In this document: positions 36,394 to 44,025 of the stretch, in pieces
How the letters are laid out: each line of letters opens with the position of its first letter
How positions within the stretch are numbered: the stretch's first letter is position 1
Assembly: GCF_001592965.1 (NCBI RefSeq)
Contig: NZ_LRPC01000001.1
Span: forward strand, 372,001-436,000
DNA from: Roseivirga spongicola
GTDB taxonomy: Bacteria > Bacteroidota > Bacteroidia > Cytophagales > Cyclobacteriaceae
DNA: 64,000 nt
Direction: 5' to 3'
Notes under the pieces: generated by a model
What the model saw: only the letters and a program-made list of their open reading frames with translations
Database searches by the model: none
What the model was told of the DNA's origin: nothing
Position numbers and translations under genes: made by a program

Positions 36394-36561
36394 ATGAAAA
36401 CCTATATCGCCAAAGCCGAAATGCGCACCTATCTACAGGTCAAAATCACAGCCAATTCGGAAGAGGAAGCCTATCAAAAAGCAAAGGTGCTATGCGGCAG
36501 CGAATTCACCGAAATCGAAGGGACAGGAAGCTGGGAGATTTATAATGTCGAAGAGGAATAA
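36394..36561 (+). CDS. Small 55-residue protein between methylase and RadC-like genes
   Basis: A short gene (MKTYIAKAEMRTYLQVKITA ... YNVEEE) behind GAAAGGA. A possible match is the DpnD/PcfM-like family of small plasmid proteins (an antiparallel strand pair followed by a NSEEEAYQKAKVL helix). The RadC-like gene's Shine-Dalgarno overlaps its stop codon, so the two are coupled. A longer open frame across the same bases in another phase is a shadow. Confidence 0.65.
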   Translation: MKTYIAKAEMRTYLQVKITANSEEEAYQKAKVLCGSEFTEIEGTGSWEIYNVEEE

Positions 36562-36577
36562 AGGAGGTCCGTTTGAT

Positions 36578-37018
36578 ATGTTTGAAGAGGTGAGTCTCAT
36601 TTACAGAAACAAAACAAGAGCCAATGACCGACCCAAGATTGATTGTGCTGAGAGCGCCTACAAGATATTGAGAGCCCATTGGGATAATGATCAGATTTCC
36701 CTTGTTGAGGAAGCCAAAGTCATGTTTCTCGACACACGCTTTAGGCTCATGTCGATTTCAACCGTATCCAAAGGCGGCTTATCTGGAACGGTCATTGATC
36801 CCAGAATAGTGTTTGCAATGGCCCTCAAAAGACGGTGTTCAGCTATCATCTTGTCCCACAACCACCCTTCGGGAAATCTAAAGCCCAGCCATGCCGATAT
36901 TTCTCTGACTAGAAAATTCCATGAAGCCGGTCGGCTATTGGAGATCACTCTGGCTGATCATTTGATCATCAGTGAAGAAGGCTATTACTCTATGGCGAAT
37001 GAGGGACACATACCATAG
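36578..37018 (+). CDS. RadC-like JAB-domain protein
   Basis: A 146-residue protein with the JAMM metal site HNHPSG (94-99) and Asp107, the RadC C-terminal domain, without the N-terminal helix-hairpin-helix of full RadC. The start at 36578 is chosen because AAGGAGG (36561-36567) precedes it; an ATG at 36545 in frame is the alternative. RadC-like JAB proteins are common cargo of plasmids and islands; their activity is unclear (nuclease or peptidase-type). It is followed by a double hairpin and T tract. Confidence 0.85.
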   Translation: MFEEVSLIYRNKTRANDRPKIDCAESAYKILRAHWDNDQISLVEEAKVMFLDTRFRLMSISTVSKGGLSGTVIDPRIVFAMALKRRCSAIILSHNHPSGNLKPSHADISLTRKFHEAGRLLEITLADHLIISEEGYYSMANEGHIP

Positions 37019-37032
37019 CCCTTCCCATTCTT

Positions 37033-37134
37033 GACAATAGAAACCATCAGATTAATCTAACATCAGCCTGAGTTTATTCAGGCTCCCACCACCTGAAGTT
37101 GCCATGGAGAACAAATCTTCATGGCAATTTTTTT
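37033..37134 (+). ncRNA. Possible small RNA: promoter, two hairpins, terminator
   Basis: TTGACA (37033-37038) and TAATCT (37055-37060) are spaced by 16 bases. The hairpin AGCCTGA/TCAGGCT lies at 37067-37086. A second hairpin TTGCCATG/CATGGCAA (37099-37127) is followed by seven T. This could be a ~70-nt transcript starting near 37067. The simpler reading is that the hairpins only end the radC transcript. Confidence 0.3.
37099..37134 (+). terminator. Intrinsic terminator after the RadC-like gene
   Basis: An 8-bp stem TTGCCATG/CATGGCAA with a 13-base loop is followed by TTTTTTT. The remaining bases up to 37374 hold a TAGGAATATAATCC box near 37256 and nothing else that I recognise. Confidence 0.85.
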
Positions 37135-37255
37135 GTCCAAGGGGTCAGATAATATTGCTGTTTAAATATTGAATAGCTAACCTCAATTTGTCTAGTGATT
37201 GGTCTTGGTTCAAGCTCAAAATCCAAAGTTCATTGACCTCATAATGCACCTATTG

Positions 37256-37271
37256 ATAGGAATATAATCCC
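37256..37271 (+). promoter_or_regulatory. TAGGA...TCC box upstream of the first zincin gene
   Basis: TAGGAATATAATCC contains a perfect TATAAT (37263-37268) and lies about 105 bp upstream of the zincin ATG. It matches the boxes at 33602 and 41105. No TTGACA-like element lies at the right spacing. Confidence 0.35.
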
Positions 37272-37374
37272 GCTTCAGTTTACTTACAGACATCACGTCT
37301 AAGGCGATCAAAGTTCCTTATTTAAGAATAGAAGCAGTGAAACTCTTTCTGGGTCAAATTTTTAATTTTAACAC

Positions 37375-38460
37375 ATGAGCCGTTCATTCGATACCAAGCA
37401 ATTAAAAGATGAATCCTTAAAAAAACTATATGATTATATACTTCATAGAGCCACCCACATTTTTGAAGTATTTAGGGATGTTTATTTCCCTGGCTCTAAA
37501 AATAAAGAGCTGGTTATTGGTTACCTGCACTCTACTCATTTTCAGGCAGAGGCCTATAGGTCAAAGATAGACAGTTTTAATATTGGGATTCATTCACCCA
37601 CAATTTTATTATCTAGAACACTCTTCGATGTTTTGGTGACAGACGATAAGTATGGTGGTTATATAACTGGAGAGCTTTCTAATAATGTGACATTTCCTTT
37701 TCGACTGATTAATGATGTTCGAAATATCTACAATCAGAAAGAAGTCCTTATAACGAAAGACTCTAACCGTACTCTGGTTTCATCTGTACTCACTGACCTT
37801 ACAGGAACATTCATAGCATTACATGAAATAGGCCACATTGTACTTGGGCACGTGGATTTTACCAAAGCTGAATTTGGTGATGACCAGCTTTTAGAAATAT
37901 TTAGCTTCAAGAAAAGAAGGTTGAGAGAAGCGGAAAACCGACAGGCCATGGAACATGATGCCGATATGATAGCAGCTAGACTGATCCCTCAATATATTGA
38001 ACAGCTTCACACTAAAATTCTAGAAGATAACAGGTATCAATTGGCGTTTAGAAAAATACATGAATCAGATCGGATGCTTGAACTTCTAACAGCATTATCT
38101 ACCTCTGCAATTTACGCGATGTTCCTATATATGTTTGGACCCAATACCGTGAGAGACTTTCGATATACTGCCCACCACCACCCTCTGACAAGAATCAGAA
38201 ATGTAGTGAATGGCATAGTACAAACCCTATCTGAACGTTGGGATTTTGACTTAGATTTATTCGATACATTTTACGAGCAAATGCAAATTAGCATACAGGA
38301 TATTTTTGCCTACAATGGTATGATCAATTCATTTCTATTTAAAGATTCTACACCTGAAAAGGTTAAGAATGACCTGGCTCGTATTCAGGAACTTGCTTTC
38401 AAAAACAGATCATTGAGTCAACCATGGTCGTGGCTGCCTAAGACCGAATGGATAAACTAA
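37375..38460 (+). CDS. Zincin metalloprotein, first of two related copies
   Basis: A 361-residue protein with the metalloprotease motif HEIGHIVLGH (HExxH at 150-154) and a downstream EHDAD (193-197) that can supply the third zinc ligand. The spacing from the first His to the last Asp is 47 residues, exactly as in the second copy at 39442. A C-terminal HHHPLTRIRNV segment matches PLHRFIYIL in the other copy. No signal peptide is visible; one hydrophobic stretch (about 240-258) may cross the membrane. The motif pair recalls Lit-like or M48-like peptidases. The substrate is unknown. The gene ends tail-to-tail, overlapping a small minus-strand gene. Confidence 0.75.
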   Translation: MSRSFDTKQLKDESLKKLYDYILHRATHIFEVFRDVYFPGSKNKELVIGYLHSTHFQAEAYRSKIDSFNIGIHSPTILLSRTLFDVLVTDDKYGGYITGELSNNVTFPFRLINDVRNIYNQKEVLITKDSNRTLVSSVLTDLTGTFIALHEIGHIVLGHVDFTKAEFGDDQLLEIFSFKKRRLREAENRQAMEHDADMIAARLIPQYIEQLHTKILEDNRYQLAFRKIHESDRMLELLTALSTSAIYAMFLYMFGPNTVRDFRYTAHHHPLTRIRNVVNGIVQTLSERWDFDLDLFDTFYEQMQISIQDIFAYNGMINSFLFKDSTPEKVKNDLARIQELAFKNRSLSQPWSWLPKTEWIN

Positions 38461-38738
38461 AACCTTAAATCTTGTTGCTCAGCCATTTCCTCAATTTCTA
38501 GAATACATTTGGGATGGGGTGTAAAGGACTTCCCTTTATACACTGTAAAAAATCTGGATGATGAGTTAAAAGCTATACTGATTTCATAAAAAAAATCACC
38601 TTGAATACACTCTCCATTAGAACGGGATTGCTTTATTTCATCGATTAGCTCAGTCATTCGAACATACTGGCCATCATTAAGTTTTGACAGATTAACTACC
38701 TTTGGCTCAACAAGATTACCTCCAGTGAAACCTCCCAC
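38457..38738 (-). CDS. Small protein, tail-to-tail with the first zincin gene
   Basis: A 93-residue protein with a short N-terminal helix region (LNDGQYVRMTELIDEIKQ), several strands and a closing FTPHPKCILEIEEM helix. It resembles the protein encoded at 40527-40754 in length, order of elements and the closing (FSPMPKALMELINIM), though the identity is low. The two stop codons of the convergent genes overlap, the same as in the second module. It could be an inhibitor or partner of the zincin. Confidence 0.6.
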   Translation of the reverse strand: MGGFTGGNLVEPKVVNLSKLNDGQYVRMTELIDEIKQSRSNGECIQGDFFYEISIAFNSSSRFFTVYKGKSFTPHPKCILEIEEMAEQQDLRF

Positions 38739-39010
38739 CTTGCTTATCTTTACAGAGCAAGACCTATTAAGTTTGAGAAAGTATTTTTTAAGGAACTGAA
38801 TAATGTCATGACTCCTATTAATTGTTCCAATAAGACATAGGAGTAAGTTTAATTCTATATCAATGCCTATTTCAATGTCTATCTATTTGGTTTCCGGGAT
38901 ATACGCAGGATTGAGAAAATGTGATTATTCAATACACCATTCAACATGCTCAAAAAAATCAAATTATAGACAATGGCCAGGAGTGTTAACTCCTTATATT
39001 TATTATAAGA

Positions 39011-39439
39011 ATGAAAGGTTTTTTAAGAATAAGGAAAGCCCCAAAAGGCCTCCACTTCTCAGACAACAACGATGACAAAAAGATTGATTTTTATCTTTCT
39101 AGACTCATAAAATTAATCCCTTCAGATATACTCGCACTCTATGTCTTCGGAGAGAATGTTATTCCAGAAGAAATCATGACTGCACGGGTAATTTTCGCTA
39201 TCATCTGCTTAATGCTTGTTGCCGTTTCACGATACCAATGGACTAAAGAGATAAATTCTAATGAACCTCAGTGGCCAGTTATTGTGATATCCATGATCTC
39301 ATTTTGCATTTGGGTATACTCTATTGGTTCTCTTTTCGAAATTGCCGGTCTTCAGGAAAAATGGCTGGGGTCTCTAATGATAGCCACATGGGTTGTCATT
39401 GTTCCTTACATCTATCATGGGGATGAAATTGAAAACTAA
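39011..39439 (+). CDS. Membrane protein between the two zincin modules
   Basis: A 142-residue protein. A soluble N-terminal tail of ~30 residues contains the motif YLSRLIKLIPSDILALYVFG, a pattern I have seen in small bacterial membrane proteins but cannot name. It is followed by about three to four helices (36-50, 58-75, 90-108, 118-135). It starts with an ATG at 39011 and ends three bases before the second zincin gene, so the two are likely cotranscribed. Confidence 0.6.
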   Translation: MKGFLRIRKAPKGLHFSDNNDDKKIDFYLSRLIKLIPSDILALYVFGENVIPEEIMTARVIFAIICLMLVAVSRYQWTKEINSNEPQWPVIVISMISFCIWVYSIGSLFEIAGLQEKWLGSLMIATWVVIVPYIYHGDEIEN

Positions 39440-39441
39440 TT

Positions 39442-40530
39442 ATGGCTAACCGTCCCTTTGTCTTGGCCGAACTGCCCGCAGAGGTCAAAGAGTATTATGA
39501 AGACCAATTGGCAGCCATAAATCAAAAGCTGTTTTATATAGGCAAGGAAAACCCCTCATTTTCAATAAAAGTGAACGCTTTCTATTCGGATAGAACGGAT
39601 CTACACGCACAAATTGTTCATCGTAAAAAAAGCAAAGAAATTGATATTGGAATAAGTCCCTGCTATCCCGTTGCACTTCATTACTACTTTAATCACCTTG
39701 TGCAAGATTATTTGATATCAGGAGTAGATGAGGGTATCGATAATGATGTTTTGGAGCGAATCAAATCACAAGGCCTTCTAATCAAATTCCCAGGCAAAAG
39801 AAGCTTTTCTTTAGAAATCCCAAGCTTAATATATGATACGTTACCCAAAAACGAGATACAAAGAAATATTGCATTTCACTCAGCGTCATTCGCTTTACCA
39901 TTTATTGGTTATCATGAACTTTGTCACTTGACCTCAGATCACTTAGACACGGATACATCTTTTAGCATAAGTAAGATTTTCAAAGATTTAAGGTTGAGTC
40001 TTGCTATGAAAAAGGATCCATTGACCATGCATAAAATATGGGAATATGAGGCTGATATACTGGCTTCCAGTTTACTCATCGAAGACATCTTCACTGAAGT
40101 CAATAGAGACTATGTAGAGATGTGTGATCTTGACTTTGATAATATTTACCATAAAGCCTCGCTTGTTTCTACCTGCATTATAGCGATCTTCCATCTTCAG
40201 CATGTTAGCCGTGCTAGAAATCAGCTACATATGTCTCCGCTCCACCGGTTTATCTATATATTGGACCACTTGATAAATCATATTGGGCATCACTTTTTAG
40301 TCAAGGACAGGCAGAAACTTGCAGATACAATGTTTTTCTCAGCCCAAAATGTTATGAAAGCCTGGGATAGATTGAACCTGGATATTCAGTTTGATTTAGA
40401 GGATCGGGCAAAGGTCAGACAAACTTCAGAGGAAGGAAGGATAATTGCATCCAAAAGTTTAAGGCAACGCCACCTTTATAAACATAGATGTTATGGTACT
40501 TTTGTTTTCAACGATCAGAAAGTCATTTAA
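39442..40530 (+). CDS. Zincin metalloprotein, second copy
   Basis: A 362-residue relative of the protein at 37375. It shows YHELCHLTSDH (HExxH at 158-162) and WEYEADILASS (Glu201, Asp205). The first His to the last Asp is 47 residues apart as in the first copy. The N-terminal 145 residues differ from the first copy, except for a shared acidic-to-basic alternation. No signal peptide is visible. It starts three bases after the membrane protein and ends tail-to-tail with the second small gene. Confidence 0.72.
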   Translation: MANRPFVLAELPAEVKEYYEDQLAAINQKLFYIGKENPSFSIKVNAFYSDRTDLHAQIVHRKKSKEIDIGISPCYPVALHYYFNHLVQDYLISGVDEGIDNDVLERIKSQGLLIKFPGKRSFSLEIPSLIYDTLPKNEIQRNIAFHSASFALPFIGYHELCHLTSDHLDTDTSFSISKIFKDLRLSLAMKKDPLTMHKIWEYEADILASSLLIEDIFTEVNRDYVEMCDLDFDNIYHKASLVSTCIIAIFHLQHVSRARNQLHMSPLHRFIYILDHLINHIGHHFLVKDRQKLADTMFFSAQNVMKAWDRLNLDIQFDLEDRAKVRQTSEEGRIIASKSLRQRHLYKHRCYGTFVFNDQKVI

Positions 40531-40754
40531 CCCATGATGTTTATTAGTTCCATCAAGGCTTTGGGCATGGGTGAAAAAGCGGAAGAAGTATAAATTTCTC
40601 TTCCTTCATGATTTGGTTTGTCTCGACCAGCCACCTTCAATATATAGATTTGATCGCCAGAATTTCTGTTTTTATCTAGCCTTTTGATGGGAAAGGAAAG
40701 GCGAGTAACTAGGCCCTGTATTTTATTAAACTCTTCAAGAGTCAGCTCATTCAT
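40527..40754 (-). CDS. Small protein, tail-to-tail with the second zincin gene
   Basis: A 75-residue protein (LTLEEFNKIQGLVTRLS, then IYILKVAGRDKPNHEGREIY and FSPMPKALMELINIM). Its ending matches that of the protein at 38457-38738. Its stop overlaps the zincin stop in the same way as the first pair. No known family. Confidence 0.6.
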   Translation of the reverse strand: MNELTLEEFNKIQGLVTRLSFPIKRLDKNRNSGDQIYILKVAGRDKPNHEGREIYTSSAFSPMPKALMELINIMG

Positions 40755-41142
40755 TCTCTTCTCATAAATAACACTATGCCAACTTCCTTCTTCAAAAAGA
40801 CAAAGACGGTCACTTTTCGATAAACGAGCCTTTCGATTAAAAATGTTGAATATTCAAACTCTCCCTAATTAGAAATGAATTCAGTTTATTTCTAATTATA
40901 CACCAATATTGTACGTATTTCAAAAACTCATACTAAGCATAGAATCATTAAATTAAACACCCATAACATGATTATTGCCTGATCAGGACACTAGACAATG
41001 TACCAATCAGAGGGTTGGTTAAATCAAGGGTGCTTTCACCTTTAAGCCCATGGATAAGCCTATTTAGAACAAACAAAGGACACTTCATTGACATTACCCT
41101 CAATTAGGATTATAGTCCTACAACAAATATGGAGGTCTTGAG
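40755..41142. other. 388-bp gap with an inverted repeat and a sigma70-type promoter
   Basis: No gene is seen. An 11-bp perfect inverted repeat TAATTAGAAAT/ATTTCTAATTA spans 40866-40898 with an 11-base loop. At the right end, TTGACA (41088-41093) and TATAGT (41111-41116) with a 17-base spacer form a promoter for the PrtN-like gene. Confidence 0.5.
41088..41135 (+). promoter_or_regulatory. Promoter, operator and ribosome site of the PrtN-like gene
   Basis: TTGACA-17-TATAGT is a near-perfect sigma70 promoter of proteobacterial type. The palindrome TAGGATTATAGTCCTA (41105-41120) overlaps the -10 box and could be an operator. GGAGG at 41131-41135 precedes the ATG at 41143 by seven bases. Confidence 0.7.
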
Positions 41143-41403
41143 ATGAATAAATTGGAACTAATGTTGTTGATGAAGTTTGAATCACCAATAATTCCTCTAG
41201 ACAGAATATGCCAAGAATATTTTGGCTGCAGCAAGAACACGGCAAAGCAAAAGGCCAAGTCTGGAACCCTACCCATTCCAGCCTTTAGACTTGGTTCATC
41301 ACAAAAGTTACCTTGGATGATAAACATCCAAGACTTGGCTAGATTCATTGAGACAAACTCAATTGAGGCAAAGAAAGAATGGGTTGGAGTTATTTCAGAA
41401 TGA
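41143..41403 (+). CDS. PrtN-like (pyocin-activator-type) regulator or excisionase
   Basis: An 86-residue protein matching the PrtN family pattern: PLDRICQEYFGCSKNTAKQKAKSG, LPIPAFRLGSSQKLPWMINIQDLARFI. PrtN activates pyocin genes in Pseudomonas; relatives next to integrases in genomic islands probably act as recombination directionality or expression factors. It is convergent with the integrase gene, overlapping by 14 bases. This family is largely proteobacterial. Confidence 0.82.
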   Translation: MNKLELMLLMKFESPIIPLDRICQEYFGCSKNTAKQKAKSGTLPIPAFRLGSSQKLPWMINIQDLARFIETNSIEAKKEWVGVISE

Positions 41404-42451
41404 GGCGATCGGGATTTAAGTCAGTGTAAATTCGCCATAAGGTGTTCAAATCTTTATGGCCGGTTACTTGCGCTACCTGATCAACAGAATAGCCTAATTC
41501 AAATAGCCTAGAAGCCCCCTCTCTTCTCAAATCATGATAACGTAAGTCTGAAATTTTCAGATCATTCCTTACTCTCTGAAATCCAGCCGTTACAGAACGG
41601 GGATTGTATGGGAAGATTCTATTGTCCTTTTTATTTCTTTTCTGTCTTAGTACGATTTTAAGCGCATCTCCTAAGAGAGGCACTTTCATGTGATTGCCAA
41701 TTTTCTTCCTGGGGTCTTTTCTATTGCGCACCCAAACCCAGCTTTCTTCAACATTCAAATCTTCCCATACAATCGAACACACCTCAGATATTCTCATACA
41801 TGAGAGAATTGAGAAGTCCAGAATGTCTGTGAAGGGTATAGTTGAATAAGTGTGACCCTGCCTTGCGGCTAATCCTTTTCTGAGCTTTTTAAGCTCGTTG
41901 TTTGACGGCCTTCTTGTTCTAATGTTTGACTTCCCAATTAATCCAAGAATTCGTAGTGTTGGCATTGCCTCAACGATTGATGAGGTACTAACGTCAATCT
42001 CATATAGCGCCTTTGCAGATCGCAAAACCGCTCTTATATGGCTTATGTCACATGCAATAGTTGCTGGAGATGCACCACCCGATTTTCTTTCCTTACAAAA
42101 ATCCACGATATGCTTTGGTTTAAGATTTGAAAGCTTTGTGTTCGCTATATCAAATTCTTTGATTGCTTCTAAAGAGTATCTTTTAGAACGACCCATACCA
42201 ATGTGTTCATCAGATAGATATTTTTCCAATAAGTCTCTAAGAAGTAATAATGATGTATGATTGTTTGAGAAGTCTTGACCTTGGGAAATGCTCCTTTCAA
42301 TCAGATCAACCTGAAGCTTCCCCCATGCTTTTGCGGATGCTTTATTTTTAAAGGTCTTGTTTTTGGATTTGCGCTCATCACTTTCTGGTTGAACCCATCT
42401 AACCTGACAACAATATTTACCATTTCGAGGAGAAACACTAAAGTACGGCAC
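41390..42451 (-). CDS. Tyrosine site-specific recombinase (integrase)
   Basis: A 353-residue phage-type integrase. N-terminal arm-binding and SAM-like core-binding domains (about 1-165) precede the catalytic domain. The catalytic residues are visible: Arg in CMRISEVCS (about 218), HDLRREGASRL (about 293-303), GHKDLNTLWRIYTDL with the conserved His and the Tyr nucleophile (about 335-341). It would insert and excise the element. Repeat sites lie just upstream of its start at 42451. Confidence 0.95.
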   Translation of the reverse strand: MPYFSVSPRNGKYCCQVRWVQPESDERKSKNKTFKNKASAKAWGKLQVDLIERSISQGQDFSNNHTSLLLLRDLLEKYLSDEHIGMGRSKRYSLEAIKEFDIANTKLSNLKPKHIVDFCKERKSGGASPATIACDISHIRAVLRSAKALYEIDVSTSSIVEAMPTLRILGLIGKSNIRTRRPSNNELKKLRKGLAARQGHTYSTIPFTDILDFSILSCMRISEVCSIVWEDLNVEESWVWVRNRKDPRKKIGNHMKVPLLGDALKIVLRQKRNKKDNRIFPYNPRSVTAGFQRVRNDLKISDLRYHDLRREGASRLFELGYSVDQVAQVTGHKDLNTLWRIYTDLNPDRLILK

Positions 42452-42494
42452 TAGCTAATTTTCCTTCCTCAATTAGCGGTTATTACATTGCCTA

Positions 42495-42722
42495 CTGTAG
42501 GCAATATGTAGGCAAATTGTCAAGAAAATGTACTAAAATGTGTGAAAATGTATGAAAACGGATAAGAACGAAAAAGCTCAAAAACTCCAGTATTCCTGCA
42601 CTTTAGAAGGAAATCCAAAGCACAAGCATATTTCCGTTGCCCCTATGATGGATTGGACAAATTCTCAAAATAACTCATTGATAATAAACAGCTTTAAAAA
42701 TGCTGTAGGCAATATGTAGGCA
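42495..42722 (+). repeat. Direct 20-bp repeat pair near the integrase, candidate attachment or arm sites
   Basis: CTGTAGGCAATATGTAGGCA occurs exactly at 42495-42514 and 42703-42722. Each copy contains two GTAGGCA units. Tyrosine integrases bind arm-type repeats and exchange at core sites near their gene; these may be attachment-core copies or arm sites. The 362-bp gap from 42452 to 42813 holds these repeats and a 10-bp tandem array and no gene. Confidence 0.6.
42521..42560 (+). repeat. Four 10-bp tandem units NNNgAAAATG upstream of the integrase
   Basis: CAAGAAAATG, TACTAAAATG, TGTGAAAATG and TATGAAAACG follow each other with an exact 10-base period, one helical turn. They fit phased arm-type binding sites or a bent-DNA element for the integrase. 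Confidence 0.5.
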
Positions 42723-42813
42723 TTATTAGTTAATTTATATTGAATTAGACTAGATCATCAGTCTCATTTTTTCCTGCCAATCCCATATATTTAAGAAATA
42801 AAGCAATATTAAA

Positions 42814-43116
42814 TTGAAATCTAAGGATTTTGAATACATCTACAATAGAGTATTCCACTCTGCAAAAAGAGCATTAAATAAGCTGTCTATGACCATTGAA
42901 GAAGTGGATGAAAAACGGGGTACGATTATAGCCTCTACAAAAACTTCGTTTTTTGGCTGGGGTGAAGATGTTTCTTTAATCTTTAAAGATTTAGGGAACA
43001 AAACATCTGTTGTTGTTCAATCTTCGAGCCCTTCTCAGATTATTACCTGGGGGAAAAATGAAGTTAATGAAGATCAGGTTTTGGAAGGTATATACCGTGA
43101 TTTGAAAGGGCTATGA
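42814..43116 (+). CDS. Hypothetical protein, DUF1499-like
   Basis: A 100-residue protein. The frame opens after a stop at 42799, and TTG at 42814 is the only plausible early start; an ATG at codon 26 is the alternative. The pattern EEVDEKRGTIIASTKTSFFGWGEDVSLIFKDLGNKTSVVVQSSS resembles DUF1499-type domains. It overlaps the zinc-ribbon gene by four bases. First gene of a three-gene operon. Confidence 0.55.
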   Translation: MKSKDFEYIYNRVFHSAKRALNKLSMTIEEVDEKRGTIIASTKTSFFGWGEDVSLIFKDLGNKTSVVVQSSSPSQIITWGKNEVNEDQVLEGIYRDLKGL

Positions 43117-43448
43117 AATTATACGTTGAACCTTGTGCAAGCTGTGGCCAGAAAATATATCTAAATAAATCTGCTGAGAATAGAAGTGAGTTAAGGAGAT
43201 TATTGGGTAGCGACAGGTTTCATCTGAGTTGTGCTCAATGTGGTGTTACAGGAGTATTTTCCGTTAATGAAGTCAAGGCTGAGTCTGAAGCTATCTCTTC
43301 TGTTGCTGGAGGTATAGTAGGTGGTTTGATTGGCATATTGGGAGGTCCTGCAGGTATCTTGATAGGTGGGAGCATAGGAGCAGCAATTGGAAGCTCGTCA
43401 GACAGGGAAGAAATTAAGAAGGTGAATTTTTTTAACCATAGCATCTAG
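43113..43448 (+). CDS. Zinc-ribbon protein with glycine-zipper segment
   Basis: A 111-residue protein. The N-terminal half has two cysteine pairs (CASCGQ and CAQCGV, about residues 8-11 and 40-43) that would bind one zinc. The C-terminal half has glycine-zipper helices (GGIVGGLIGILGGPAGILIGGSIGAAIG, split by two residues), a membrane-associated pattern. Unknown function. The overlap with the gene before and the two-base gap to the gene after indicate one operon. Confidence 0.6.
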   Translation: MKLYVEPCASCGQKIYLNKSAENRSELRRLLGSDRFHLSCAQCGVTGVFSVNEVKAESEAISSVAGGIVGGLIGILGGPAGILIGGSIGAAIGSSSDREEIKKVNFFNHSI

Positions 43449-43450
43449 GG

Positions 43451-43984
43451 ATGAAGCTTAACTCACAGACTAAACGAGGGCTTTTATTTTTAATGGTTTT
43501 AGGTTCAACCATTATTCTTATCGTGGATAATGATATACAGTCTTACTTTCTAAATATGATAAAGAATGGGCTGGATTACGAGGGGACGTATTATATTGTC
43601 ATGGCTTGTTCATTGATTATTGGCTTGTTCTATTCATTTTACTTCGCCAAAAACAAACAGCCTAAAGACCTTAATTTTTTTATGAAGGTTTTTGGACCTC
43701 TAATTGACCCACCTCTTAATACATTGTCTTATGGAATTGTGATTGCTTCGGTGCTCAGATTGATTAGAGGCTTATTTAGCCAATTATTCTTTGAAATTGA
43801 GTATTTCAAAGACTTCGGGGTAATCAATGTAAGTGCCATAGGCCTTGCCTGTATACCTCTTCTCATATGGAGTGTTAACGGATTAACAGGGTATTTTGTA
43901 GCTCTATTTGGAAGATTAGATGATCAGTTTGGGGAAATTACACCCATAATTAATGAAGAAGACAATCTTGACAAGCATAAATAG
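43451..43984 (+). CDS. Hypothetical integral membrane protein
   Basis: A 177-residue protein with about four membrane segments (roughly 8-25, 42-60, 92-112 and 124-150) and a charged C-terminal tail. The family is not recognised. It is the third gene of the operon, directly after the glycine-zipper gene. Confidence 0.6.
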   Translation: MKLNSQTKRGLLFLMVLGSTIILIVDNDIQSYFLNMIKNGLDYEGTYYIVMACSLIIGLFYSFYFAKNKQPKDLNFFMKVFGPLIDPPLNTLSYGIVIASVLRLIRGLFSQLFFEIEYFKDFGVINVSAIGLACIPLLIWSVNGLTGYFVALFGRLDDQFGEITPIINEEDNLDKHK

Positions 43985-44025
43985 TCGTTTAAAATAGCCT
44001 TCTCAAAATTAACTTGAAGGTTACT

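Noticed and set aside
36213-36545. A 110-residue frame across the end of the methylase-like gene
   Set aside because: It is out of phase with both the methylase-like frame and the 55-residue coupled gene, which has a better ribosome site.
38863-39075. A 70-residue plus-strand frame before the membrane-protein gene
   Set aside because: No signals and low-quality composition; it overlaps the start of the membrane-protein gene.
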